Origin: PWXP01 sp040772845
GTDB lineage: Bacteria > Planctomycetota > Planctomycetia > Pirellulales > Thermoguttaceae
DNA length: 64,000 nt
Direction: 5' to 3'
NCBI GenBank assembly: GCA_040772845.1
Contig: JAXGXG010000001.1
Coordinates: forward strand, 2,480,001 to 2,544,000
The notes below the pieces were generated by a model. It was not told the DNA's origin and did no database searches. It saw only the letters and a list, made by a program, of their open reading frames with translations. Shown here one piece after another: positions 45,321-53,593 of this stretch (within the stretch, counting starts at the first letter, position 1; every line of letters starts with the position of its first letter). Made by a program: the position numbers and the translations under genes.

Positions 45321-46157
45321 ATGCCGGACCAGGCAAACCGATTACGCCAACTCATGCTGGCGGCCGCCGCAAGCCGGGGCGCCGACCCGGCCTTGCGCCC
45401 CCGCCTTGTGCTTGTCGCGGGCGGTCAGGCAGGCGCGGGCGCAACGACCATGGCGTTGAACCTCGCCGTAGCCATGGCCCAACGAGGCGCCCGGGCGGCC
45501 TTGATCGATGCCGATTCGAACAACGGCGACATCGCCACCCTGTGCCGATTGCAAGATGCGCACTCCCTGGCCGACGTGCTCGCCGGTCGGGCCACCGTGG
45601 CCGAAGCCCTGCAGCCGGGCCCCGGCGGCATTCGTGTCCTCGCCGGCATTTGGGCCATCGAACGCGTCTCCGACTACCCCGCGGCCGCATGCGAATCCCT
45701 CATCCGACAGCTTGGCGCCTTGGGCGATACGGCCGATTGGATTCTGGCGGACGTCGGACAGGTTTCCAGCCCTATGGCGCGAAGACTGTGCCATGCGGCC
45801 GACCTGACACTGCTGGTCAGCACGCTCGACGACGCATCGATTATGAGCACCTATGGAGCCATCAAGAGTCTGGCTACGCGGCAGCCGCCCGTCCTGCCGG
45901 CCGTCTTGTTCAACGCCGCGCCTCGTTCGGCGGAAAGCGACAACGTTTCCGGCAGACTGTATCTGGCGTGCCGGCGTTTTTTGGGCTTTGAACCGACAAC
46001 CATCGGCTGTGTGGAATCGGACTCCGAAGTGCGTCGGGCAGGCGGCCTGGGCGACCCGTTCGTCCTTGCCATGCCTACCAGCACGGCCGCCCGACAAGTA
46101 TATCGGGCGGCGCGCAGCTTGTGCAGCTTACCCGTATTACTCCGAAAGACCGCATGA
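45321..46157 (+). CDS. flhG: FlhG/MinD-like ATPase with degenerate P-loop
   Basis: 278 residues. MinD/ParA-type fold: IDADSNNGDIATLC (Walker A' region), DWILADVGQVSS (Walker B-like), and the C-terminal LLVSTLDDASIMSTYGAIK. Position after flhF identifies it as FlhG, which controls flagellar number with FlhF. The deviant Walker A, normally GKGGVGKTT, reads GQAGAGATT (about 35-43): the signature Lys is Gln and the P-loop Lys is Ala, so nucleotide binding or hydrolysis may be lost. Weak ribosome site; likely cotranslated with flhF before the IS inserted. Confidence 0.85.
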   Translation: MPDQANRLRQLMLAAAASRGADPALRPRLVLVAGGQAGAGATTMALNLAVAMAQRGARAALIDADSNNGDIATLCRLQDAHSLADVLAGRATVAEALQPGPGGIRVLAGIWAIERVSDYPAAACESLIRQLGALGDTADWILADVGQVSSPMARRLCHAADLTLLVSTLDDASIMSTYGAIKSLATRQPPVLPAVLFNAAPRSAESDNVSGRLYLACRRFLGFEPTTIGCVESDSEVRRAGGLGDPFVLAMPTSTAARQVYRAARSLCSLPVLLRKTA

Positions 46158-46272
46158 ATCGCGGGACAGAGAATCGACCATAGCAATTGGGCAGAAACCC
46201 GCTCCGTGCCGCAGAAGGTGCGGTTCTCCTGCCGACCGAGAAACAACACGTTTGAAAACAAGGAGAATGACT

Positions 46273-46299
46273 GAAGGATTGCCCTGCCACCGCCGATAA
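46273..46299 (+). promoter_or_regulatory. Sigma-28 (FliA)-type promoter
   Basis: GAAGGATT (5 of 8 against TAAAGTTT), 11-base spacer, and an exact GCCGATAA (46292-46299). It lies in the gap after flhG, upstream of the small membrane gene and fliA, and suggests autoregulation by FliA. Confidence 0.5.
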
Positions 46300-46383
46300 T
46301 AGCTGAGAAATTGTCGGCAGTCGACGCGCCGTTAAACTGGACGATTTCCGTCAACTTTAGCGGCCAACTATTCGAGCGAATCT

Positions 46384-46641
46384 GTGGCACGCATATACGC
46401 CGGTATCCTAGGCCCGGTTGCCTTCCTGACCGCTCTCGCCCGCGGGTTCCTGCTGGGCGACGAGGCCCCGAACATGATGTTCGCGGCGTGGTGTGCGTTG
46501 TGGTGTTTTGCTGCAGCAGGGTACGTTATCGGATGGATTGCAGAGAGGACTGTCGAACAGGCGGTCCACGATCGCATTACCAAAGAGCTTGTCGGAAAAC
46601 AGCAGCCGGAGTCAACCGCCGCATCGCGTAACTCATCATAG
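46384..46641 (+). CDS. Small two-helix membrane protein
   Basis: 85 residues, GTG start, with two hydrophobic helices (ILGPVAFLTALARGFLL; WCALWCFAAAGYVIGWIA) and a charged tail ending in Ser/Ala-rich sequence. No family recognised. It sits 30 bases before fliA and downstream of a sigma-28-like promoter, so a flagellar role is plausible by context only. Ribosome site is weak. Confidence 0.6.
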   Translation: MARIYAGILGPVAFLTALARGFLLGDEAPNMMFAAWCALWCFAAAGYVIGWIAERTVEQAVHDRITKELVGKQQPESTAASRNSS

Positions 46642-46670
46642 CCTGATTCGGCGCTTTCATGGAGGATTGC

Positions 46671-47459
46671 ATGGCTATCATCACCAAGGCCGCCCCCGCG
46701 GATATCGAACAGCTTTGGATCGAATTCAAGGAAGATCCGACGAACCAGGAGCTTCGCAACCGGCTCGTCGAAATCTACCTGCCGCTGGTAAAGTACAACG
46801 GCGAGCGGATCTGGGCGCGGCTTCCTGACGGCGTCGAGCTGGACGACTTGATTTCGGCAGGCGTGTTCGGGCTGATGGACGCCATCGACGCCTTCGATCT
46901 TTCGCGCGGCGTGAAGTTCGAGACCTACTGCGTACCGCGAATCCGGGGCGCCATGCTGGACGAGCTGCGCACGATGGACTGGGTGCCGCGGCTGGTTCGT
47001 TCGAAGGCCAGCAAGCTCAACGAGGCGATGAAGACTCTCGAAGCGCGCCTCGGCCGGACGCCCAACGAAAATGAGCTGGCCGAACAGTTGAACATCTCCG
47101 TGCCGGAACTCGAGAAGATGATCCTCGATGCAAACGCGGTCAACCTGATCAGTCTCAACAAGAAGTGGTACGAGACCGACAGTTACAAAGACGTTCGCGA
47201 AATCGACATTCTCGAAGACAAAAAGGGCGAAGACCCCACGCGCCGCGTGCAGAAGAACGACCTGATGCGGTTGGTGACCAAGGGGTTGAACCGCAACGAG
47301 CGACTGATCATCATTCTTTACTACTACGAAGAGCTGACCATGAAGGAGATCGGCGCCACGCTCGACCTCTCCGAAAGCCGCGTCAGCCAGATGCACAGCT
47401 CCATTGTCCAGCGTCTCCAGGACCAGCTCAACCGCCGCCGCCCCGAGTTCGGAAGCTGA
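46671..47459 (+). CDS. fliA: Flagellar RNA polymerase sigma factor (sigma-28)
   Basis: 262 residues, start with GGAGG six bases upstream. Regions of sigma-70-family factors in order: 1.2/2 (LPLVKYNGERIWARLPDGVELDDLISAG split over about 40-70; DAFDLSRGVKFETYCVPRIRGAM), region 3 (GRTPNENELAEQLN) and region 4 helix-turn-helix (MKEIGATLDLSESRVSQMHSS). The PRIRGAMLDELR sequence is diagnostic for the FliA/WhiG/SigD group. Directs late flagellar genes. Confidence 0.94.
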   Translation: MAIITKAAPADIEQLWIEFKEDPTNQELRNRLVEIYLPLVKYNGERIWARLPDGVELDDLISAGVFGLMDAIDAFDLSRGVKFETYCVPRIRGAMLDELRTMDWVPRLVRSKASKLNEAMKTLEARLGRTPNENELAEQLNISVPELEKMILDANAVNLISLNKKWYETDSYKDVREIDILEDKKGEDPTRRVQKNDLMRLVTKGLNRNERLIIILYYYEELTMKEIGATLDLSESRVSQMHSSIVQRLQDQLNRRRPEFGS

Positions 47460-47482
47460 CGTCGACTTCCGGCAGACTGCGA

Positions 47483-48089
47483 GTCAAGGCGGCAGATGCG
47501 ATTGTGAGTTGGGTGTATATTGCTGAGTCTGGCATCCCCCTCCTTGCGTCAGGAACGCGTTACCGAATACAATTCAGGGAGAATCCTGCCGCATTGTCAG
47601 GTTTTCGGCGGGCTGACTTGGCCAGGGTAGCATGCCTCTCTATGTTTATCCTAATGTGTACGACTCCGGCTCTGTACCGGCAGGCTGGGTGGCCGCGAAG
47701 GCCGGCGCCATCAAATATCCGGTTCGGAACCGCACCCTGTTACAATACCTTCGACAGTTGATTCCCGGACGATGGCAGAAAGTAATCAAGGACGGTAACA
47801 GTGGAGAGGTCCACTATTTTGAACATGCCTCCGGGCAAGTGGCAGGCGTCAAGTTCTTTCCGAAGAGGGCGGAACCATGAACGAACGTATCGACCTCAAG
47901 ACGCTGCTTGAATCCTCTGGAAAGTCACACACCGAGCAGGTTGCGCTGTTCGCTTTGATTAACCTGGGACTGATCGAATCGCTATCGCAAGGCCTTCTTG
48001 GCGCTGCAGAATGTCTCCGGATATTCTATCATGCCGACAACTGCCTATTCGTTCGGAAGCGGCTACGCGTCAAGGCGGCAGATGCGATT
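47483..48089. repeat. 21-bp direct repeat flanking a small gene pair
   Basis: GTCAAGGCGGCAGATGCGATT occurs at 47483-47503 and again at 48069-48089; the next TGAGT is also shared. The second copy encodes VKAADAI inside the gene at 47877; the first is just after fliA and looks like a stray fragment of the same coding segment. Confidence 0.75.
47632..47880 (+). CDS. Uncharacterised small protein, 82 aa
   Basis: 82 residues, soluble, no signal peptide. The C-terminal part WQKVIKDGNSGEVHYFEHA followed by SGQVAGVKFF is a compact strand-rich domain with paired His-Tyr-Phe-Glu-His residues that could form an active or binding site. Stop codon overlaps the start of the next gene (ATGA), indicating translational coupling. 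Family not recognised; the small coupled pair could be a toxin-antitoxin-like cassette, but no motif proves it. Confidence 0.6.
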   Translation: MPLYVYPNVYDSGSVPAGWVAAKAGAIKYPVRNRTLLQYLRQLIPGRWQKVIKDGNSGEVHYFEHASGQVAGVKFFPKRAEP

Positions 48090-48227
48090 ATGAGTCGCGG
48101 CGTGCAGTTGCCCGACCTGTTCGATGCCCTCCCGGCGGAACAGGCCCAACGCGAGTTCAATCGCGAACTGGCCGCTCTCCGCACCTTGTCCCTCGAACTG
48201 CTGGGACAGAAACGGTCTGCTGCATAA
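47877..48227 (+). CDS. Uncharacterised helical protein, 116 aa
   Basis: 116 residues, predicted mostly helical (QVALFALINLGLIESLSQGLL; FNRELAALRTLSLELLGQ), no membrane segment evident. Coupled to the preceding 82-residue gene by an ATGA overlap. Residues around VKAADAIMSRG are encoded by one copy of the 21-bp direct repeat. Not recognised. Confidence 0.6.
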   Translation: MNERIDLKTLLESSGKSHTEQVALFALINLGLIESLSQGLLGAAECLRIFYHADNCLFVRKRLRVKAADAIMSRGVQLPDLFDALPAEQAQREFNRELAALRTLSLELLGQKRSAA

Positions 48228-48405
48228 GGCTTACTCGCGCCCAAAGCCACGGCGCACGGCTACCGACGACGTCGACAAGGTACTTGCGACCCCGAGTGTC
48301 GTGCGATGGGGTGCAAGCAATCCGACATCGGCTTCTCAGAGGTGAGCCCCTGCCTGGCCTGGTCAGCAGTACTCGTTTTGCGCCAGATCACCACTTGGCG
48401 GTGGG

Positions 48406-48433
48406 TTTACAGCCGGCGCCAAAACGTTACAAT
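48406..48433 (+). promoter_or_regulatory. Sigma-70-type promoter of the 2-hydroxyacid dehydrogenase gene
   Basis: TTTACA (48406-48411), 16-base spacer, TACAAT (48428-48433), 43 bases before the ATG. Confidence 0.55.
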
Positions 48434-48475
48434 TGCTCCGTAAATTCACTTTCCCAATCGCTTGCGGTGCCCAGT

Positions 48476-49471
48476 ATGCCCACCCGAATCGTCCTGTGTT
48501 ATCCCGTAAAACCGAGGCACATCGAACAGATTGCCGCCGCCATGCCCGAGGCCGAGGTGGTCGATGCGGGTCAGGAACACGTTGCCGAGGAACTGTTCAA
48601 AGCCGACCTGTTCTGTGGTCATGCCAAGGTGCCGGTGGATTGGGATAGTGTGGTGCGTGCAGGCAGGCTGCGGTGGATTCAGTCGTCGGCGGCCGGGATG
48701 GATCACTGTCTGGCGCCGTCGGTTATCGCGTCGGACATTGCCGTTACCAGCGCGTCGGGTGTGCTTTCCGATCAGGTGGCCGAGCACACCATCGCCCTGC
48801 TCACGGCCTTCTTCCGCAGCCTGCCAACGTTCTTTGCCGCACAGCAGAAGCGAGAGTTCATTCGCCGTCCGACGGGCGATTTGACGGGAAAGACGGTGGG
48901 AATTGTCGGGCTGGGCGGGGTTGGCCGGCGTTTGGCCCAGGTGCTTCGCGGCTTCCGAACGCGGACCCTGGCCGTCGATCTGTACCCGGTTGACAAACCT
49001 GACTCGGTGGACGAACTCTGGCCGGCCGACCGACTGCCGGACCTGCTGGCTGCATCGGACGTGGTGGTGCTCTGCCTTCCGCTGAACGATGCAACGCGCG
49101 GGCTGTTCGATGCATCGCTTCTGAAGAAGATCCAACCGGGCGCTCTGCTGGCCAACATGGCGCGGGGGCCCCTGGTGGCGACCGACGATCTGGTGAGTGT
49201 CCTGGAGAGCGGCCACCTGTGCGGTGCCGTTATGGACGTGACGGAACCGGAGCCCCTGCCCGTGGACAGCCCGCTTTGGGCCATGCCCAACGTTATCATC
49301 ACGCCGCATGTGGGCGGGCAGGCGGCGTGGCGCATCGATCGCATGACCGAGATGTTCTGCCGCAACCTGCGGCGGTGGCAAGAGGGTCGGCCGTTGATCA
49401 ACCTGCTGACCGACAAGAGCCTGGGCTTCCCCATTCGCGGCGCGGGGATACCTATCTGGGGCGACGAGTAG
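48476..49471 (+). CDS. D-isomer-specific 2-hydroxyacid dehydrogenase
   Basis: 331 residues. NAD-binding Rossmann motif VGIVGLGGVGRRLAQ near 140, then the catalytic set of the family: Arg in ANMARGPLV, Glu in DVTEPEPLP and His in ITPHVGGQ. Oxidises or reduces 2-hydroxy/2-keto acids with NAD(P). Specific substrate not deducible; phosphoglycerate and glyoxylate reductases belong here. Monocistronic, with its own promoter. Confidence 0.9.
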   Translation: MPTRIVLCYPVKPRHIEQIAAAMPEAEVVDAGQEHVAEELFKADLFCGHAKVPVDWDSVVRAGRLRWIQSSAAGMDHCLAPSVIASDIAVTSASGVLSDQVAEHTIALLTAFFRSLPTFFAAQQKREFIRRPTGDLTGKTVGIVGLGGVGRRLAQVLRGFRTRTLAVDLYPVDKPDSVDELWPADRLPDLLAASDVVVLCLPLNDATRGLFDASLLKKIQPGALLANMARGPLVATDDLVSVLESGHLCGAVMDVTEPEPLPVDSPLWAMPNVIITPHVGGQAAWRIDRMTEMFCRNLRRWQEGRPLINLLTDKSLGFPIRGAGIPIWGDE

Positions 49472-49608
49472 CGGCGGGCGTTTTTCGGGCAACCGATCGG
49501 CACAGTTGATGCCGCGTGCGCGGAGGAGCCACGCCAGTTGGATGGTCTCGGCGGTGCGAGGAATCGATCCGGCTACGCGTGGGTGAACCTGGCATGGTGC
49601 GTCTTCTT

Positions 49609-49672
49609 AGCGGAGCGGCGCAAGCCGCCCGGTTTTCCCACTGGAATACCGGACGGCTCGCGCCGTGCCGCT
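49609..49672. repeat. REP-like imperfect palindrome
   Basis: Arms 49609-49633 and 49648-49672 match at 21 of 25 positions (AGCGG..CGGCGC.AGCCG.CCGGT), with a short AT-rich loop. Located between two convergent genes, where it may act as a bidirectional terminator or REP element. Confidence 0.7.
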
Positions 49673-49722
49673 ACAAAGCAAAGGGCATTAGGTTGCACCC
49701 AGCGGCTGACGAATAATCCGGG

Positions 49723-50490
49723 TTAGGTCAAATGGATGCGGCCGGTGGCCGGATTGTACTCGGGAATGCCTTCGAAGCGGTCGAGTTGGGCGGCGTCGGT
49801 GATATCGGCCTCCAGGTCGACGGCCAGGAGGTTTCGGCCGCCGGCACTCATGCGAAGTTTCGGTACGAGCAGAGCGGGGTCGAGCGGTTCCACGCCCAGT
49901 GCTTGGGGTTCGGCAAAGCTGTGCAGCCAGTATTCGCGGGCAGTGACCGCCTGCACGTTCTGCGAGTACTTGTAGGCGCCGTGCCGTTCCAACCGTTGAA
50001 CCAGAAAGCCGGCCAACAGGATGTCGTCTTCGCTGTACTCGCCGTTTGTCCCGGCGCATAGGATGTGAATCTGCTTCTGGTCGAGCAGTTGCCGCACGAC
50101 GGCCGAGGCGTTGACGAACGCTCCCATGAGTACGCGATCGGCCAGGCGTGCGTGATTCAGGGCGCGAGTTCCATTGGTCGTCGTGAAGACGAGCGTTGCA
50201 TCGGCGACCCGTTCGTGCGTATACTCCGAGGGCGAGTTGCCCAGGTCGAATCCGTCAATGGGCAATCCTTTTCGCTCTCCGCCCAGCAAGACTTTGCCCG
50301 GCAGGTCGGCGGCAATCCGCTTTGCCTCGTCGACTTCGACGCAGGGAATCACCTCGGCAGCGCCGGCGACCAGGGCGTGGCAGATTGTCGTACTCGCACG
50401 CAAGACGTCGATAACGACGACGGATCCGCCGGCCATCTCTTCCGGCTGAACCACGTGCGGGAGCGAGTAAACGTTCAGGCAAGGCGACAT
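49723..50490 (-). CDS. comB: 2-phosphosulfolactate phosphatase family protein
   Basis: 255 residues, start supported by GAGGAG. Recognised by VVVIDVLRASTTICHAL, GERKGLPIDGFDLGNSP, TLVFTTTNGTRAL and CAGTNGEYSEDDILLAGFL, the conserved blocks of ComB, which hydrolyses 2-phosphosulfolactate (coenzyme M route in archaea; widespread with unclear role in bacteria). Divergent from ubiD. A longer upstream frame overlaps ubiD and is rejected. Confidence 0.85.
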   Translation of the reverse strand: MSPCLNVYSLPHVVQPEEMAGGSVVVIDVLRASTTICHALVAGAAEVIPCVEVDEAKRIAADLPGKVLLGGERKGLPIDGFDLGNSPSEYTHERVADATLVFTTTNGTRALNHARLADRVLMGAFVNASAVVRQLLDQKQIHILCAGTNGEYSEDDILLAGFLVQRLERHGAYKYSQNVQAVTAREYWLHSFAEPQALGVEPLDPALLVPKLRMSAGGRNLLAVDLEADITDAAQLDRFEGIPEYNPATGRIHLT

Positions 50491-50604
50491 GGTCTGGCTC
50501 CTCGGGTTGGTGGTGCTGCTTTCGGCAGGCATTCGCAGGGGGCGGCCAGCCCCTGCTTCAGAGGCATGACAGGCGGGTCCCCTGGCCGTCGTCTCCGACA
50601 ACTC

Positions 50605-50610
50605 TACAAT
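50605..50610 (+). promoter_or_regulatory. TACAAT -10 box of ubiD (possible leaderless mRNA)
   Basis: TACAAT ends eight bases before the ATG at 50618, so transcription would begin at or just before the start codon, and no ribosome site is visible. No convincing -35. Confidence 0.4.
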
Positions 50611-50617
50611 AATCGGC

Positions 50618-52072
50618 ATGAGTTTCCGTCGATTGGCCGATTTTCTGGAACGACTGGACCAGGCAGGCGAGCTTGCCCGGATCGATTGCGCGGTATCGCC
50701 ACATTTGGAGGCAGCCGAAATCGTGCGCCGAACGGCGCTGCACGGAGGCCCAGCGATCTGTTTCGGTTCTTTGGAAGGGAATAATACCCCTATCGCCGCA
50801 AATCTGCTAGGCACCGAATCGCGGATTGCCCTGGCGTTGGGAGTTCGCGCGATCGATGAGGTGGCTGCCCGACTGGAACGAATTGTCCATCCGGAGCAGC
50901 CGGAGGGGTGGTTCGAGCGGCTAAAGACCCCTCCCTATGTCGCTGCCATGGAATCGCTGCCGCCACGGACGATTCGCACTGGGCCATGCCAGCAGGTGGT
51001 GCGGCTTGGCAACGACGTCGATCTGGAGCGACTCCCCTTGCTGCAGGCGGCGCCGGATGAGCCGCGGCTATCCCTGCAAGGCGCCCTCCTGTTCACGGTC
51101 GAGCCGAGTACGGGCCGGCCGGTGACGAGTCGGTGTCCGCTCGAACTGGTCGACCCGACGCATCTGGCCGTGTGCCTGAGCGACCACGATGCGTTTGCCG
51201 GGGTTGTGGCCGAGTATGTCCGTCGCCGGCAGACGATGCCGCTGGCAGCCGTGCTGGGCGGCAGTCCGTTGTTGTCGCTGGCCGCGTCCATGCCATCGTC
51301 GCCGGGCAGCGACGTGTGCCGGCTGGCGGCCCTGTTGCAGGAGAAGCCGATTGACGTGGTCAAGTGCCGCAGTATCGAGCTTCAGGCGCCGGCCGAGGCC
51401 GAGATGGTGCTGGAAGGGCAGATTGCTCCGGCGGAGCCCTGGACAGAGGTCGGACCGTTGGCGACCCCAACCGGGTTCTATCGCCCGGCGGGACGGGGGC
51501 CGATGGTTCAAGTCACGGCCATGACCGAGCGTGCGAGTCCGGTAGTGCCGGCGTTGATTCCGGGGCCGCCGCCCAACGAAGAGTCCGTCATGCGGCGCGC
51601 CATGGCGCGGATCTTGTTGCCCCTTTTGCGGCTGTCCATCCCTGGCCTGGCCGACTACGATCTGCCGCTTGCCGCTGCGGCGCGGCATATGGCGGTTCTG
51701 GCCATCGAGAAGTCGCATGCGGGCCAGGCACACACGGTGGTCCACGCGGCGTGGGGATCGCCCTGGCTGCGCTTTGCCCGGCTGCTGGTAGTCGTCGATG
51801 CCCAGGTGGACGTGCGAGACCCGGTCCAGGTGGAACGGGCCATTGCGTGCCACTTCGAGCCGGGCCGCGACGTCATCCTTGGAACCGGCCCGCCCGACCC
51901 GATCGACCCGGCGGCACCGGCGCACAACCTGCCCCGGCGACTTGCGATGGATGCAACTAGCAAGCTGGCAGGCGAGTGTCCGGGGCCCGGCGCGAAGCCC
52001 GTGGCGCCGGCCGATGAGATCATGCGGAAGGTAACGTCGCGATGGCCGGAATACAAACTGGGACTTGAGTAA
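50618..52072 (+). CDS. UbiD-family decarboxylase
   Basis: 484 residues, full length. UbiD-type (de)carboxylase using prenylated FMN made by UbiX: N-terminal LADFLERLDQAGELARID, central CPLELVDPTHLAVCL, and the C-terminal LLVVVDAQVDVRDPVQVERAI. With ubiE-like and ubiX genes directly downstream the set resembles the late steps of menaquinone synthesis by the futalosine route, in which UbiD and UbiX homologues decarboxylate the naphthoate ring. The exact substrate is inferred. Confidence 0.85.
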   Translation: MSFRRLADFLERLDQAGELARIDCAVSPHLEAAEIVRRTALHGGPAICFGSLEGNNTPIAANLLGTESRIALALGVRAIDEVAARLERIVHPEQPEGWFERLKTPPYVAAMESLPPRTIRTGPCQQVVRLGNDVDLERLPLLQAAPDEPRLSLQGALLFTVEPSTGRPVTSRCPLELVDPTHLAVCLSDHDAFAGVVAEYVRRRQTMPLAAVLGGSPLLSLAASMPSSPGSDVCRLAALLQEKPIDVVKCRSIELQAPAEAEMVLEGQIAPAEPWTEVGPLATPTGFYRPAGRGPMVQVTAMTERASPVVPALIPGPPPNEESVMRRAMARILLPLLRLSIPGLADYDLPLAAAARHMAVLAIEKSHAGQAHTVVHAAWGSPWLRFARLLVVVDAQVDVRDPVQVERAIACHFEPGRDVILGTGPPDPIDPAAPAHNLPRRLAMDATSKLAGECPGPGAKPVAPADEIMRKVTSRWPEYKLGLE

Positions 52073-52084
52073 ACGAGGACGGCA

Positions 52085-52801
52085 ATGGGAGACGAGGTCG
52101 ACAAATCGGCGCTGCGCGTGCAACGCATGTTCGGACAGATTGCGCCGCGGTACGACTTGCTCAACCATCTGCTGTCGCTGTCGATCGACCGCTACTGGCG
52201 GCGGCGTACCGCGCGACTGGTAATGCCTGCGGGTTTGGAGCCCATCCTGGACGTCTGTACCGGGACGGGCGACCTGGCGTTGGCCTACCGCCGGGTGAGT
52301 GAGGCGGGCGTGCCGATTGTCGGGGCCGATTTCTGCCGTCCCATGCTGGCGGTGGCCCATCGGAAGTGTGCGCGGCTGGCGGAGAAGGATCGAATCGCAC
52401 TGATCGAGGCGGATGGGCTCCGGTTGCCCTTTCCGGAGAACACGTTCCAGTTGGTGACTGTGGCGTTCGGATTGCGGAATATGGCCGATACAAATGCGGG
52501 GCTGGCGGAAATGGTGCGTGTGTGCCGGCCGGGGGGGCGCGTTGCGGTCCTCGAGTTTTCCATGGCTTCGGTGTGGCCGATCGGCGCTTTGTACCGATGG
52601 TACTTCCGGCGGCTTCTGCCCTGGATCGGGCAGGCGGTGGCTCGCAACCAGGAGTCGGCGTACAATTACCTCCCGGCCAGTGTCACGACGTTTCCGGAAG
52701 GTCAGGCATTGGCCGATCTGATGCAGGCGGCGGGTCTGCGCGGCGTGTGGTTTCGTCGCTTCACGTTTGGCATCAGTACTCTCTACGTGGGTGAGAAATG
52801 A
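52085..52801 (+). CDS. ubiE: Demethylmenaquinone/ubiquinone C-methyltransferase
   Basis: 238 residues. SAM-dependent methyltransferase with motif I LDVCTGTGDLAL, VGADFCRPML, FGLRNMADTNAGL and LEFSMASVWP, and the family C-terminus NYLPASVTTFPEGQ. Methylates the quinone ring (MenG/UbiE). Twelve bases after the UbiD gene and overlapping ubiX by four bases. Confidence 0.93.
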   Translation: MGDEVDKSALRVQRMFGQIAPRYDLLNHLLSLSIDRYWRRRTARLVMPAGLEPILDVCTGTGDLALAYRRVSEAGVPIVGADFCRPMLAVAHRKCARLAEKDRIALIEADGLRLPFPENTFQLVTVAFGLRNMADTNAGLAEMVRVCRPGGRVAVLEFSMASVWPIGALYRWYFRRLLPWIGQAVARNQESAYNYLPASVTTFPEGQALADLMQAAGLRGVWFRRFTFGISTLYVGEK

Positions 52802-53484
52802 AACGCAATGTGGTTGTCGCCATTACGGGCGCAAGCGGCGCGCCCTATGCCATCCGCCTGCTCGAAGCCCTTCTGGCAAGCGGAACCGACGTGCATCTGA
52901 CCATCAGCGGGGCGGCGCAGAACGTGCTGAAGCAGGAACTCGACCTTGCCGTCGATCTGGACTATTTCCACGAAGCGCAACTGATGCTCGATACGGGTTC
53001 GATCTTGAAAGACGGCAAGCTGCAGAAGCTCCGGTCCGTCTCGGGCATTTCGAGCGAATCGAGCAACGTGCTGGCCGTCCCTTCGGGGAAGCCGGGCGTG
53101 CTGGCCTACCACCACTACCGAGACAGCACAGCGGCCATCGCAAGCGGATCGTTCCTGACCGACGGGATGATCATCTGCCCGTGTTCGGGTGGAACGCTTA
53201 GCGCCATCGTCAACGGAACCAGCGCCAACCTGATCCACCGCGCCGCCGAGGTGCATTTGAAGGAGCGCCGCACCCTCATTCTCGTGCCACGCGAGACGCC
53301 GCTTTCGATTACGCAGCTTGAGAACATGAAGCGCGCCGTGCAGGCGGGCGCGGTATTGCTGCCGGCCATGCCGGGTTTCTATCACGGCGTGAAATCCATT
53401 CGGGATCTGGTCGATTTTATCGTTGCGCGCATCCTGGACCAGCTCCAGATTCCCAACCACCTGATCGAACGATGGGGGGCATAA
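52798..53484 (+). CDS. ubiX: Flavin prenyltransferase
   Basis: 228 residues. Makes prenylated FMN, the cofactor of the UbiD enzyme encoded upstream. Motifs AITGASGAPYAIRL (flavin binding), CPCSGGTLSAIVNG and LVPRETPLS. ATGA overlap with ubiE indicates coupled translation; the three genes form one operon. A tail of about 25 residues beyond the core is present. Confidence 0.93.
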   Translation: MKRNVVVAITGASGAPYAIRLLEALLASGTDVHLTISGAAQNVLKQELDLAVDLDYFHEAQLMLDTGSILKDGKLQKLRSVSGISSESSNVLAVPSGKPGVLAYHHYRDSTAAIASGSFLTDGMIICPCSGGTLSAIVNGTSANLIHRAAEVHLKERRTLILVPRETPLSITQLENMKRAVQAGAVLLPAMPGFYHGVKSIRDLVDFIVARILDQLQIPNHLIERWGA

Positions 53485-53593
53485 TCCCCGCACGGGAGTC
53501 TTCTCCAGATCGGTCTTGGGTGAAATCTGCTTCTGGTGTATGCTCTTCAGCGGCACGACTCGACCTCATTCGACCCTACGCAGAATTCGCCTT

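Noticed and set aside
49516..49716. Short plus-strand frame between the dehydrogenase and comB
   Set aside because: Spans the REP-like palindrome; no ribosome site or family likeness.
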